Below are positions 37,193-44,903 of a stretch of 55,889 nt of DNA, piece by piece. This DNA is from Akkermansia muciniphila (GTDB taxonomy: Bacteria > Verrucomicrobiota > Verrucomicrobiia > Verrucomicrobiales > Verrucomicrobiaceae): NCBI GenBank assembly GCA_945882215.1, contig CAMCWM010000011.1:1-55889 (forward strand). The letters are read 5' to 3'. Made by a program: the position numbers and the translations under genes. Below the pieces are notes generated by a model. The model made no database searches. It saw nothing but the letters and a program-made list of their open reading frames with translations, and was not told where the DNA came from. Numbering within the stretch: position 1 is the first letter of the stretch; each line of letters begins with the position of its first letter.

Positions 37193-38526
37193 GGGATCAT
37201 CGTGATGTCCTTCCGCAGCTTCAGGCGTCCGAGCGGATGCTCGCCGATGAGCCAGACTTGCAGCTTGCCAGGCTTCTTCAGCAGACCGGCGGGGATGGTG
37301 AGTGATCCGGCGCGTTGTTGCTCTTCGGTGAGGAAGAGCGGGTGGCGTCCGTAGCTGTCGGCGGAGTTCCAGAGATAGACGGCAATGACCTTCATGTTCT
37401 CAGAGCCGAACCCGACCTGCCATCCACCGGCCATAGGCACGTTATCGGAGGGCAGACGAAGGTCGAGATCGCACACCGCAAACTCACAGGCCTGACTTTG
37501 CGAACCATCCTTGTGAATCACATGCGCCGTGTAGTCGCCGCAGGTTTCAAAGGTGCGCTCATGTACGCCAGGACCATCGAGAGCGATTTCTTCCACCGCT
37601 TTGCCACCACGCTGGATGACGAGAGACTCCACGCCGAGCTTGTCGCGGTCCATGACGTGAAACTTCACCGGCTTGCCCTTCTGATACGGCACCCAGTCAC
37701 CGAGATCGAGCAGCAGTGAGCGATTGATCTTCGGCGGCATGGCATCGGCCTCGTAGTTCGGGAAAAGCAGCGGCTCAGAGCGGTTCGTGCCGCGCCAGGC
37801 CTCGCGATCTGTGATGCGAAAGAGCTGCTTGTTCCGCGAGGAGAGGTGCTTGTTGAAGGCTGCGGCGCTGCGCTCCGTGGTTGCAGTGGTCGGCGGACGG
37901 CTTTCCTCGATGCGCACCGAGATCACGCGGCCTAGATCATCTTTCGTCACTGCCGTCACCATCTCCACATGCGAGCCAGAAGTCTCCGTGGCATGAGGCG
38001 TGTAGATCACATCGCCCACCTGCGCGGCCTCGGCTGACTGCGACTCCACCAGCGTGATGCCACCGCTGATCTCAGGTCCATAGCGACGGCTCACCTCCCA
38101 GATGCCGCAGCCCAGCGCGTAGCTGGTGTAGGAGGAGCAAACCATGCCGTAGTAGGCGGCGGCATTGGAGACCTTGCCCGTCAGATTTTCGGTATAGAGC
38201 ACGCTCTGTGGATTCTCCACCGCCGCGAGAAAGGTGCGCAATCCGATGTCGAAGCCGATGTAGCGCCCCTCCGACCTCACGCTGGAGTAAGGCACCCCGG
38301 TGTATTCTTTCCCCGCTTCAAAGAAGCCACCGCTACGATTCGGCAGCGTGCCCGCCACCGGCGTCCATTTCACCCGCGAAAGCAGCTGTGCATGGGCCGA
38401 GGCATCTTCCTGCCAGGTTTGAGGAGATGCTGTGGGCTTGTCCACGGCCAGCAATCCGCCGGATGACATCCAAAGCGCAGCCATGGCAGCAAGCCACGCG
38501 CGGGAGATGGAAAGGGAGAATTTCAT
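37189..38526 (-). CDS. Secreted papain/NlpC-like protein
   Basis: The 445-residue protein has a signal peptide (RAWLAAMAALWMSSGGLLA). Its first domain has the NlpC/P60-like arrangement: a helix-start cysteine at 130 (YYGMVCSSYTSYALGC), a QVGDVIY turn like the usual 'GD.v' strand, and a His at 186 (ETSGSHVEMVT). These would be the catalytic Cys and His. The remainder (about 240-445) is beta-rich, e.g. YEADAMPPKINRSLLLDLGD. The call as hydrolase of peptidoglycan or peptides is inference from motif placement. Its stop overlaps the MFS start downstream, and the sialidase-like gene upstream is 152 bases away. That gap holds an interrupted hairpin. Confidence 0.62.
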   Translation of the reverse strand: MKFSLSISRAWLAAMAALWMSSGGLLAVDKPTASPQTWQEDASAHAQLLSRVKWTPVAGTLPNRSGGFFEAGKEYTGVPYSSVRSEGRYIGFDIGLRTFLAAVENPQSVLYTENLTGKVSNAAAYYGMVCSSYTSYALGCGIWEVSRRYGPEISGGITLVESQSAEAAQVGDVIYTPHATETSGSHVEMVTAVTKDDLGRVISVRIEESRPPTTATTERSAAAFNKHLSSRNKQLFRITDREAWRGTNRSEPLLFPNYEADAMPPKINRSLLLDLGDWVPYQKGKPVKFHVMDRDKLGVESLVIQRGGKAVEEIALDGPGVHERTFETCGDYTAHVIHKDGSQSQACEFAVCDLDLRLPSDNVPMAGGWQVGFGSENMKVIAVYLWNSADSYGRHPLFLTEEQQRAGSLTIPAGLLKKPGKLQVWLIGEHPLGRLKLRKDITMIP

Positions 38527-38580
38527 GCGGTGGGATGGAGAGACGATGAAGCCTAAACGGAGGCCAAAGCCGGGAACTGG

Positions 38581-38629
38581 TCAGGAAAGTGGCGCGAGAC
38601 CTTTCGCCTGCCCTCTTGCGCCTTCCTGA
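38581..38629. repeat. Interrupted inverted repeat between sialidase-like and papain-like genes
   Basis: TCAGGAA (38581-38587) pairs with TTCCTGA (38623-38629), and GGCGC (38591-38595) pairs with GCGCC (38618-38622). A three-base bulge separates the two stems, with a 22-base loop. It lies in the 152-base gap between two minus-strand genes and could end or attenuate the upstream transcript, or be a dispersed repeat. No T-run is seen. Confidence 0.35.
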
Positions 38630-38678
38630 TCTCTTGCGGTGCGGTTCATAGAACTGAACGCGGAATCAGCCCGTTGCC

Positions 38679-39755
38679 TCATCGCACCTTCTCCCAGTCA
38701 AACTCCAGCCGGAGGATCTCCGGCACTTTCTGCGCACCGCTTTTATAAGTGACGACATGGAAGCCTGTGCGCCCTGCCTGCTCCGTCCAATACGCCTGCG
38801 CGTAGTAGCCATCCGCCACCGGCTTCTTCTCCGCATTGTCCAAAACCACATGCCGTGTGATGTCGAGTGTCTGCGGGTCAAACTTGAACAAGGCAAGCTG
38901 CATCAGCCCCGGCGCGACCCAGTTTCGTCCGAGCAGATACGACGAGCCATCACGCTGAAACAAACGCGGCCTGCCGATGTGCGAGGTGATGATCTGATGC
39001 GCGGCAGTGAGGTCCTTCTTCTCGATCAGCTTGAACTCCGCGTCCATGCGCAGCAGCCACTCGCGATTGTCATAACCACGCGCCGTGACGATGAAGCCAT
39101 CGCCATGCGCCATGAACGCGCTTTCATTGATCGGCGCACCGCCGAGTTCGGTCGTGATGCTGCGGACGAAGCGCCATGTCAGGCCGTTGTCATCGCTGCG
39201 GATCACATCCACAGAGCCCGGCTGGCTCTTCGTCTTGTGAACGAGTTTGCCGCCGGTGAGATTCGCAAAGGTCATCACCAGCATCCAAGTCGTTTGGCCG
39301 CGCGTGATCGAGTCAAACGCATAGCCATACTCCACGCCATCGATCACGCCCGCCCGCTGCACTGGCCCGAAGCTCTTGCCGCCGTTGTTGGACCTCACCA
39401 CGGCCAATCCCGTCCGCAGCGAGCCCTGCGCCGCCTGCGCGTCGATGTAGTTCGCCACGTCCCCGTTTCCAAAGCGCACCCACTCGCCCATCTGCATAAT
39501 CTCGCCCTTCACCGCCGCCAGCGTGCCCGTGGCGAGCACCTTGCCAGACGCTTTCTCCAGCCTCAGCAGCTCCTGCGTCGCCCCCGCATCCGCCGCGTGT
39601 GCTTTCCCACGCTTGAAGCTCACCAGCACCTCATCCCCCAGCTCGATCACCGCCGGAAAGGCCAAGTAATCGCCATCCGAGACCAGCGTGTGAATCTCCT
39701 GCGCAGGAAGGAGCGAGGCAAACAGAGCGAGAGCCGAGATGAAGAGACGTGACAT
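38679..39755 (-). CDS. Secreted sialidase-like beta-propeller protein
   Basis: The 358-residue protein has a signal peptide (MSRLFISALALFASLLPAQ). Two bacterial neuraminidase Asp-box repeats, RSNNGGKSFGP and RSDDNGLTWRF, point to a six-bladed sialidase fold. Its sugar-contacting Arg triad cannot be placed confidently. Such proteins in Verrucomicrobia include exo-sialidases and many inactive or other-substrate glycoside hydrolases. The first gene of a minus-strand run with the papain-like protein and the ACS-type carrier, it may release a ligand that the carrier imports (inference). Its own left boundary is a gene-free 181-base stretch (39756-39936) where I see nothing. Confidence 0.75.
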   Translation of the reverse strand: MSRLFISALALFASLLPAQEIHTLVSDGDYLAFPAVIELGDEVLVSFKRGKAHAADAGATQELLRLEKASGKVLATGTLAAVKGEIMQMGEWVRFGNGDVANYIDAQAAQGSLRTGLAVVRSNNGGKSFGPVQRAGVIDGVEYGYAFDSITRGQTTWMLVMTFANLTGGKLVHKTKSQPGSVDVIRSDDNGLTWRFVRSITTELGGAPINESAFMAHGDGFIVTARGYDNREWLLRMDAEFKLIEKKDLTAAHQIITSHIGRPRLFQRDGSSYLLGRNWVAPGLMQLALFKFDPQTLDITRHVVLDNAEKKPVADGYYAQAYWTEQAGRTGFHVVTYKSGAQKVPEILRLEFDWEKVR

Positions 39756-39936
39756 GATCGACCATCAAACGTCCCCTGCTCACCCGTCCATGCATCCACG
39801 CAGGAGATCAGCTCCCGAGGATCAAAGTCGAACGAGACAACCGGCGTCGGCGGTTCGAGAACTTGCTGGGGCTCAAGCCGTGGTGCCGGGGGGCTTCAAG
39901 GCGACAAGGGAAGGCGATGGCTCGCAGTTGGCGTGG

Positions 39937-41742
39937 TCAGAGTTTTGCATGCTGCCATCGTTTCCTCTCGATGTTTAAGTGCTTCATCACTGCTACCCAG
40001 CCCCCGTGATACGTGGCAATTCCATCAAGCAGCCCACTGTCTTCACGGCGAACTTCCATCGAGTTTGGAAAATGTCCGAGACGTGCAGCCATTGTCTCGA
40101 GACACTCCTTCACATACTCAAAGTTTTTCAATGCTCCGCTTGAACGTTGAGCCGGAGCGAAGCCCAATCTTTTCGCGACGCCATGCCACCCTCCGTGATA
40201 CTTGCCTATGGCAAAAAACAGACCGGAGTCTTTAGACCGAACTTCCGTTGAACTGGGGAAGTGTCCCAGAAGCGCCGCAATCTTGTCTAAGCCTTCTTTG
40301 ACATGCTCAAAATCCTTTAATTCACCTTTAGGACGTTGAGCGGTGGTGAAGCCCAGTCTCTTTGCAACATTTTGCCACCCGCCGTGAAAGCGATAAATGC
40401 AGGTCACAAGGTGGTATTCGCCCTTTGCACGAAGCCCGTCCATCGTGATCGAACCAGGCACCTCTTTTGCATGCTGTCTTAGCCGACGTTCAACTTTTTC
40501 AAAACTCGCATACTCGAACGGCGGCCTCCCTATTTCCTCGTCAGAGACGATCTGTTTCTTGAACGAAGCATACTTCTTGATCACGCTTACCAGCTTTTTC
40601 TTGATGCGAGGAACCGTGTCGTTGAATTTGATTTCTATGAGCTTCCAGTCGGTCGTCGCGTAAAGCTTCTCCTTCTTCTGCCACTGGTCGCGATACCTGC
40701 GACAGGTGATCGAATTCGTGTTCTCCAAATCAAAGCCAAGGCACTCGATTATCCACTCACCGCCAATGCCGAAGTCCCCAGCGTATTTTGTTCCCGGCTT
40801 AATTTTAGGATGCAGCACATGGGCAATGCCAAAACTATACAAGACGTTGTCCACTTTTTGCTCCAAGTAGCTTTGCACTCTGTGTCCATCAATAGCGACC
40901 CAGTCTGCACAAGTCCGATACCCGATCTTGGATTCCATTTTTCGATACCCACCGTGATGCTTGGCGATGGCATGGATCAAATCCGGTCTGCCCATTTCAA
41001 GAAGTTCGGCTCGGCTCGGCAGATGGCCTAGCGATTCGCAGATTGGCAGCAGCTCGTCCTTTAGCCGACGGAAGTCTCTGAACCAGTTCTTTGGGGTTTC
41101 AGTCTCTTCGTATCCTAATCTTCTCGCAACGATCGCCGTGCCCCCAAAATGCGAAAATGCTCGATGCAAGTGAAGCCCCAACCCTCTCAACTCCCGCTCC
41201 GTGGGCATTCGCCCAAGTTTTTCACAAACTGGCTTCAGTAACCCCAATAGGAATTCAAAGTCCTTTTGTGCTCCGTCAGGCAGCCTGACCCTCTTGAGGC
41301 TAACCCCGAGCTTTTTGGCAATGACAATTCGGCCTCCATGCTCGGCTATCACTTTCTCCAATGAGTTGGAGCCTCGTTCCTTCAAGACCTGCACCAATTC
41401 GACCCGCGTCGGCATTCTCCCAAATGTTTCACAGATTGGGACAAGCACTCGTTTCAAGTCATCGAACTCCCGGAATGTCCCATCTAGACGCTTTTTCACG
41501 TGCTGATAGCCAAGCTTCTCAGCAACCTTGCGATACCCTCCATGATGCCTGCAAATGGCGCTGATAAGATCACTTCTCCCCAACCGAGCCAAATCTGCTC
41601 CTGAAGGCATCTTTCCCAGTATCGAGCAGATCGGAATCAATTCTGTGCGCAGATTGTCGAAGCTTTTCCAAAACCCAAAACTCTTGGGCGTTTGATCCTC
41701 AAGCATCCCAACATTCGCATGCTTCTGAACTTGCTTGGTCAT
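39937..41742 (-). CDS. Seven-repeat protein with central PD-(D/E)XK-like nuclease domain
   Basis: The 601-residue protein has four 50-65-residue repeats at about 25-80, 90-147, 161-211 and 221-275, a nuclease-like domain at about 285-375, and three more repeats at 409-465, 476-528 and 539-590. Each repeat has a leading 'F..L...L.PIC..LG' helix, a 'MPS..EL' turn and a closing 'AI..HHGGYRKVAEKLGY' helix-turn-helix-like unit. They recall homing-endonuclease-associated repeats (PF18780 kind). In the centre Glu294 (SYLEQKVDNVL), Asp323 (YAGDFGIGGEW) and Glu333 (IIECLGF) sit like the PD-(D/E)XK acidic residues; the Lys may come from the helix QKKEKLY. Composition is lower in GC (24 of 60 at 40801-40860). 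No signal peptide. It lies downstream of a broken DUF1016 gene. Function unknown; DNA cleavage is inference. Confidence 0.75.
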   Translation of the reverse strand: MTKQVQKHANVGMLEDQTPKSFGFWKSFDNLRTELIPICSILGKMPSGADLARLGRSDLISAICRHHGGYRKVAEKLGYQHVKKRLDGTFREFDDLKRVLVPICETFGRMPTRVELVQVLKERGSNSLEKVIAEHGGRIVIAKKLGVSLKRVRLPDGAQKDFEFLLGLLKPVCEKLGRMPTERELRGLGLHLHRAFSHFGGTAIVARRLGYEETETPKNWFRDFRRLKDELLPICESLGHLPSRAELLEMGRPDLIHAIAKHHGGYRKMESKIGYRTCADWVAIDGHRVQSYLEQKVDNVLYSFGIAHVLHPKIKPGTKYAGDFGIGGEWIIECLGFDLENTNSITCRRYRDQWQKKEKLYATTDWKLIEIKFNDTVPRIKKKLVSVIKKYASFKKQIVSDEEIGRPPFEYASFEKVERRLRQHAKEVPGSITMDGLRAKGEYHLVTCIYRFHGGWQNVAKRLGFTTAQRPKGELKDFEHVKEGLDKIAALLGHFPSSTEVRSKDSGLFFAIGKYHGGWHGVAKRLGFAPAQRSSGALKNFEYVKECLETMAARLGHFPNSMEVRREDSGLLDGIATYHGGWVAVMKHLNIERKRWQHAKL

Positions 41743-41775
41743 TCTCGTTAATGGGCGATTGCTGGGCGAGCACAG

Positions 41776-42162
41776 TTAAGCCTTCAGGGTAAAGGGGTGT
41801 CCAGATTTCCGAATAGGCTTCTCGGAAATCTGGATGCAGCTTTCCCATTCGAAGAAGAACTTCCTCATGTATTCCAGATTCGACCTCGAAAACCCTCTCC
41901 CGAACTCCTCCGTCAGCCTCGCTGACAGCTCCTTGAGTAGCTCGGAGCCATACGCCGCACGCTTCGCGCCTTTTTGCTCATGCTCGACGATGCGGCGGCC
42001 GATTTCGAAGTTGGTCATCACCTGGAAGGTGTCCACGACGGTGGCGACACCGCGCCGGGCGCTCTGGATGAGCTGGCGTACCTCGGTGAGCAGGCCACTG
42101 AGGCTGTCTGGTTTGGTTTTGGCCGTGGTGAGCGATTTCTTGGAGGCGGACGGCTTCTTCAT
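41776..42162 (-). pseudogene. Truncated DUF1016 (YhcG-like) gene, N-terminal domain only
   Basis: The 128-codon frame starts MKKPSASKKSLTTAKTKPDS. It contains most of the DUF1016 N-terminal domain: LLTEVRQLIQSARRGVATVV, TNFEIGRRIVEHEQKGAKRA, and YGSELLKELSARLTEEFGRG followed by FSRSNLEYMRKFFFEWE. Intact relatives are about 340-375 residues and carry a C-terminal nuclease domain of the PD-(D/E)XK kind. Here the frame ends with HPFTLKA and a stop at 41776, just before the family's conserved 'SWSHY' segment, and no C-terminal half is found nearby. The ATG at 42162 is the family-like start. The 601-residue repeat protein begins 33 bases downstream, so the disruption may be linked with its arrival. 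Confidence 0.75.
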
Positions 42163-42227
42163 AAGACAGCGCGGAGCTTGGTCAGCACCGCAGGGCATTG
42201 CAACGGGCAGTTTCACACCACACGGCC

Positions 42228-44132
42228 TCACCCATACGCCCGCACCTCGACGACTAGCGCATGGTCGAGGCCGTTGGTGGCCGTGATGGTGAGGCGCAGG
42301 GCGGTGACAGGCCCGGCGATGGTCAATAAGTGCCTTCGATGCCTCTGGTGGTTGTTGGTGATAGTTTCGACGGTTTGCCAGCCTGTGGGTGTTTCGACGC
42401 TCAGCTCGTAATCGCGCACCGTTTCGGGCTGGGGGCGGCCCCAGAGCATTTTTTGGGTGTAGCCGTCGGCTTGCGACAACGTGAGGAGGCGGTGCAAACC
42501 GGTATCGAAGATGAGGACGACCTCGCGGAGGCAAACAGGCTCGTTCCAGCGGATCTCGAGCGTGGCGGGCAGTTCGCGGCTCATCCAGCGATGCAGGCCG
42601 GGAGACTGGCGATCAGGCGGCAGCTTCGTGACGATGCGTGTCTGGCCGCTGCCGATCATCTCAGGACTGCATTCGTTTTGTTGGCAGGAGAATGAAGGCA
42701 GGAGAATCTCAGAATCCATTCTTCTGCCCCCATTCTCCTGCCTATTGGATTGGAAAGAAGAGGCCGTAATCTGTGCAGCGGTGCGCACGAGATCGTGAGG
42801 GTCTTCGTTGGAGACGCCGATCAGGTAGCAGTCATCGCGCAGGAGCTGCTGCTGGATGGCGTGGACGAGATTCACATCGGCGGCGATGTCGGCTGGGAGT
42901 ACGTTTTGTCGCAAAGCGAGCGCCGCTGCGGTGCCGACGCCTTGCCCGACGACGGCGCAGGTGGCCATGACGCGGGTGGAGGCGAAGGCGATGTGCGTGG
43001 CGGAGATGTTGCGGCCTGCGAACATGAGATTGCGCGGCCCGGTGGACACGCAGCAGCGCAGTGGGATGTCGTAGATGAAGGGCAGATGATGCTGCGTGCA
43101 GGGCGGCAACTCCGGCGCATCGATGCCCTCGGGCGGATGCGTGTCGATGGGCCACCCGCCGAAGGCGATAGCATCGGGGAAGGCGCGTGACGTGAGCAAA
43201 TCGTTCTCCGTGAGAATGTGCTGGCCGATGAAGCGGCGGCTTTCTCGTTTGCCGGGCACGAAACCGATCCACTCCAGCGCCCAGTGCGAGGCGTCGATGT
43301 CGGAGTGGTTTTTGACGAAGTCCCACACGCCGAGCGTGATGGCGAGCAGCTCATCGCGGATGCGTTCGTTGTCCTTCAGCGTGTCGAGGCAGCCGCCCCA
43401 CTCGATCCACCAGTAACCGTATTCGAGACCGAGATCGAAGCCGCTTTGGCCGTAAGGCCGCAGTTTGAAATCCTCCGCCGTGAAGCTCCGTGCCCACGGC
43501 GGTGCAGTGAAAGGGATCGGGCGATCATGCTTGCGCGCCTGGAACATTATGGACGAGCCGAGCGTCTTCGCGTCCGCCTCATCCTGCGCTAGTGATTCAC
43601 CGAACTGCGCCTTGCTCTCGCGTCCACGCATGAACGGCGCTCCAGCCTCGATGCCAAGCCGTCCATCGCCCGTGCAATCGACGAAGGTCTTCGCGCGAAT
43701 GACGAAGGCGTCCTCCGTGGACGGCCTTTCAGCACGCACCTCGCGAATGAGTCCACCCTCGACAACGGCGCTGACGACGGTGGTGTTCAAGTAGAGTGTG
43801 AGGTTCGGCTCGCGGCGGCATTTGTCGTAAAGCAGCAGGTCCATCAGTGCGGGCGAGCGCTGCGGATTCTGCACGGCGAGATCGAGCCGCAGTTCCTCGA
43901 TAATGCCGCCCTCGCGCAGCTCGTTTTGCAGTTCCTCGCCACCGCTGAGGCCCGTGGCACCGACGATGTGCATGCGCACCTCACTGCTCGCATTGCCACC
44001 GAGCACGCTGCGATCCTGACAAAGGATCACGCATGCGCCAAGCCGTGCCGCCGCGAGCGCGCAACACACGCCTGCGATGCCGCCACCGGCCACGAGCAGG
44101 TCGCATTCGAGAGTCTGCTCGGTCACTGGCAT
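42228..44132 (-). CDS. FAD-dependent oxidoreductase with discoidin-like C-terminal domain
   Basis: The 634-residue protein begins with an FAD Rossmann motif (LLVAGGGIAGVCCALAAARL), then GGNASSEVRMHIVGA and FVDCTGDGRLGIEAGAPFMR. The second FAD contact is MFAGRNISATHIAFAST. This is the PF12831 pattern, as in the enzyme at 13443-14864. No signal peptide is visible, so it is probably cytoplasmic. After about residue 510 a beta-rich tail (LEIRWNEPVCLREVVLIFD, LRLTITATNGLDHALVVEVR) resembles a discoidin-type module. The linker between the two (about residues 464-484) is encoded by an inverted repeat described separately. It ends the minus-strand cluster that begins near 54500, six bases after the aldolase gene. 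Confidence 0.85.
   Translation of the reverse strand: MPVTEQTLECDLLVAGGGIAGVCCALAAARLGACVILCQDRSVLGGNASSEVRMHIVGATGLSGGEELQNELREGGIIEELRLDLAVQNPQRSPALMDLLLYDKCRREPNLTLYLNTTVVSAVVEGGLIREVRAERPSTEDAFVIRAKTFVDCTGDGRLGIEAGAPFMRGRESKAQFGESLAQDEADAKTLGSSIMFQARKHDRPIPFTAPPWARSFTAEDFKLRPYGQSGFDLGLEYGYWWIEWGGCLDTLKDNERIRDELLAITLGVWDFVKNHSDIDASHWALEWIGFVPGKRESRRFIGQHILTENDLLTSRAFPDAIAFGGWPIDTHPPEGIDAPELPPCTQHHLPFIYDIPLRCCVSTGPRNLMFAGRNISATHIAFASTRVMATCAVVGQGVGTAAALALRQNVLPADIAADVNLVHAIQQQLLRDDCYLIGVSNEDPHDLVRTAAQITASSFQSNRQENGGRRMDSEILLPSFSCQQNECSPEMIGSGQTRIVTKLPPDRQSPGLHRWMSRELPATLEIRWNEPVCLREVVLIFDTGLHRLLTLSQADGYTQKMLWGRPQPETVRDYELSVETPTGWQTVETITNNHQRHRRHLLTIAGPVTALRLTITATNGLDHALVVEVRAYG
42683..42742. 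repeat. Inverted repeat of GGCAGGAGAATG inside a coding region
   Basis: GGCAGGAGAATG (42683-42694) has an exact inverted copy CATTCTCCTGCC (42731-42742). A partial third copy, GGCAGGAGAAT, is at 42697-42707, and the related CATTCTTCTGCC is at 42717-42728. The block is translated in frame as part of the FAD enzyme (RRMDSEILLPSFSCQQNECS on the minus strand) and falls between its two domains. It looks like a dispersed palindromic element that has been accommodated within a gene. Confidence 0.65.
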
Positions 44133-44138
44133 GACGCG

Positions 44139-44900
44139 TCAGAGTTGCACCGCTGCGCGGGCTGCTTTCATGCCCGTGGAGACGCAGCGGAAATCGCTGA
44201 TCACATTGAAGAAGCGGAAACCCATGTCGTGATAGCCCTTCACCTGCTCGGGGGCGCAGGGAATAGCCGCCACCTTGCCGTGACGAGCACAAGCATCAGC
44301 CACGCTTTGCATAATGGCGCGAACTTCGGGATCGTCCGTCTTGCCGAATTTGCCAAGACCGAGAGTGAGATCCGCAGGGCCTACAAACAGCACATCCACA
44401 CCCGGCGTGGCCGCGATCTCGTCGATGTGCGGCACGACCTCCGGCTCCTCGATCTGCACGACGAGGAAATTCTCGTCATTCGCCTTTGCCAGATACTCCG
44501 CAGGCGGGATGCGGCCAAAATCCGCCTCCGCGTGAATGCCATCAAAGCCACGTGCGCCGAGCGGTGGGAACTTCATCGCCCGCACGACCTCGCGCACCTC
44601 GTCGGCATGCTTTACACGCGGCAACATGATACCACGAGCGCCGGCCTCGATGAGTTGGAGCACGTCCGTGTAGTTCGATGGCTTCACGCGGATCAGCGCA
44701 TCCGCGCCACCGAGCCGACATGCCTGGATGAGCGCGTAAACCATGGATGCATCCATGCGCTTGTGCTCCAGGCAGATCCATACGGCGTCATAGCCCGATG
44801 ACGCGATCATCTCGACCAGTTCAGGGTCGGTGTAGCACGACTTCGCCGTGATGACGGTCTCGCCAGCGCGGATTTTTTTGAGAACAGAGGAGGGCTGCAT
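44139..44900 (-). CDS. HpcH/HpaI-type aldolase/citrate lyase family protein
   Basis: The 253-residue protein matches the class II pyruvate-aldolase barrel: VEMIASSGYDAVWICLEHKR, LIEAGARGIMLPRVKHADEV, FLVVQIEEPEVVPHIDEIAA and DVLFVGPADLTLGLG. The Glu in 'QIEEPE' and Asp in 'GPADL' bind the divalent metal, and the start is MQPSSVLKKIRAGETVITAK. Members cleave or form 2-oxo acids, e.g. 2-keto-3-deoxy-sugar acids or 4-hydroxy-2-oxoheptanedioate, giving pyruvate plus an aldehyde. The first Arg usually seen after 'K..L..G' is altered, so substrate is not predicted. It follows the ceramidase-like gene by three bases and precedes the FAD enzyme by six, so all three should be co-transcribed. Confidence 0.88.
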   Translation of the reverse strand: MQPSSVLKKIRAGETVITAKSCYTDPELVEMIASSGYDAVWICLEHKRMDASMVYALIQACRLGGADALIRVKPSNYTDVLQLIEAGARGIMLPRVKHADEVREVVRAMKFPPLGARGFDGIHAEADFGRIPPAEYLAKANDENFLVVQIEEPEVVPHIDEIAATPGVDVLFVGPADLTLGLGKFGKTDDPEVRAIMQSVADACARHGKVAAIPCAPEQVKGYHDMGFRFFNVISDFRCVSTGMKAARAAVQL

Positions 44901-44903
44901 GGA

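Noticed and set aside
39739..39978. Short plus-strand frame between the sialidase-like and repeat-nuclease genes
   Set aside because: Overlaps both genes, has no motif, and has unordered composition rich in Arg, Ser and Ala. I also looked here for the lost half of DUF1016 and did not find it.
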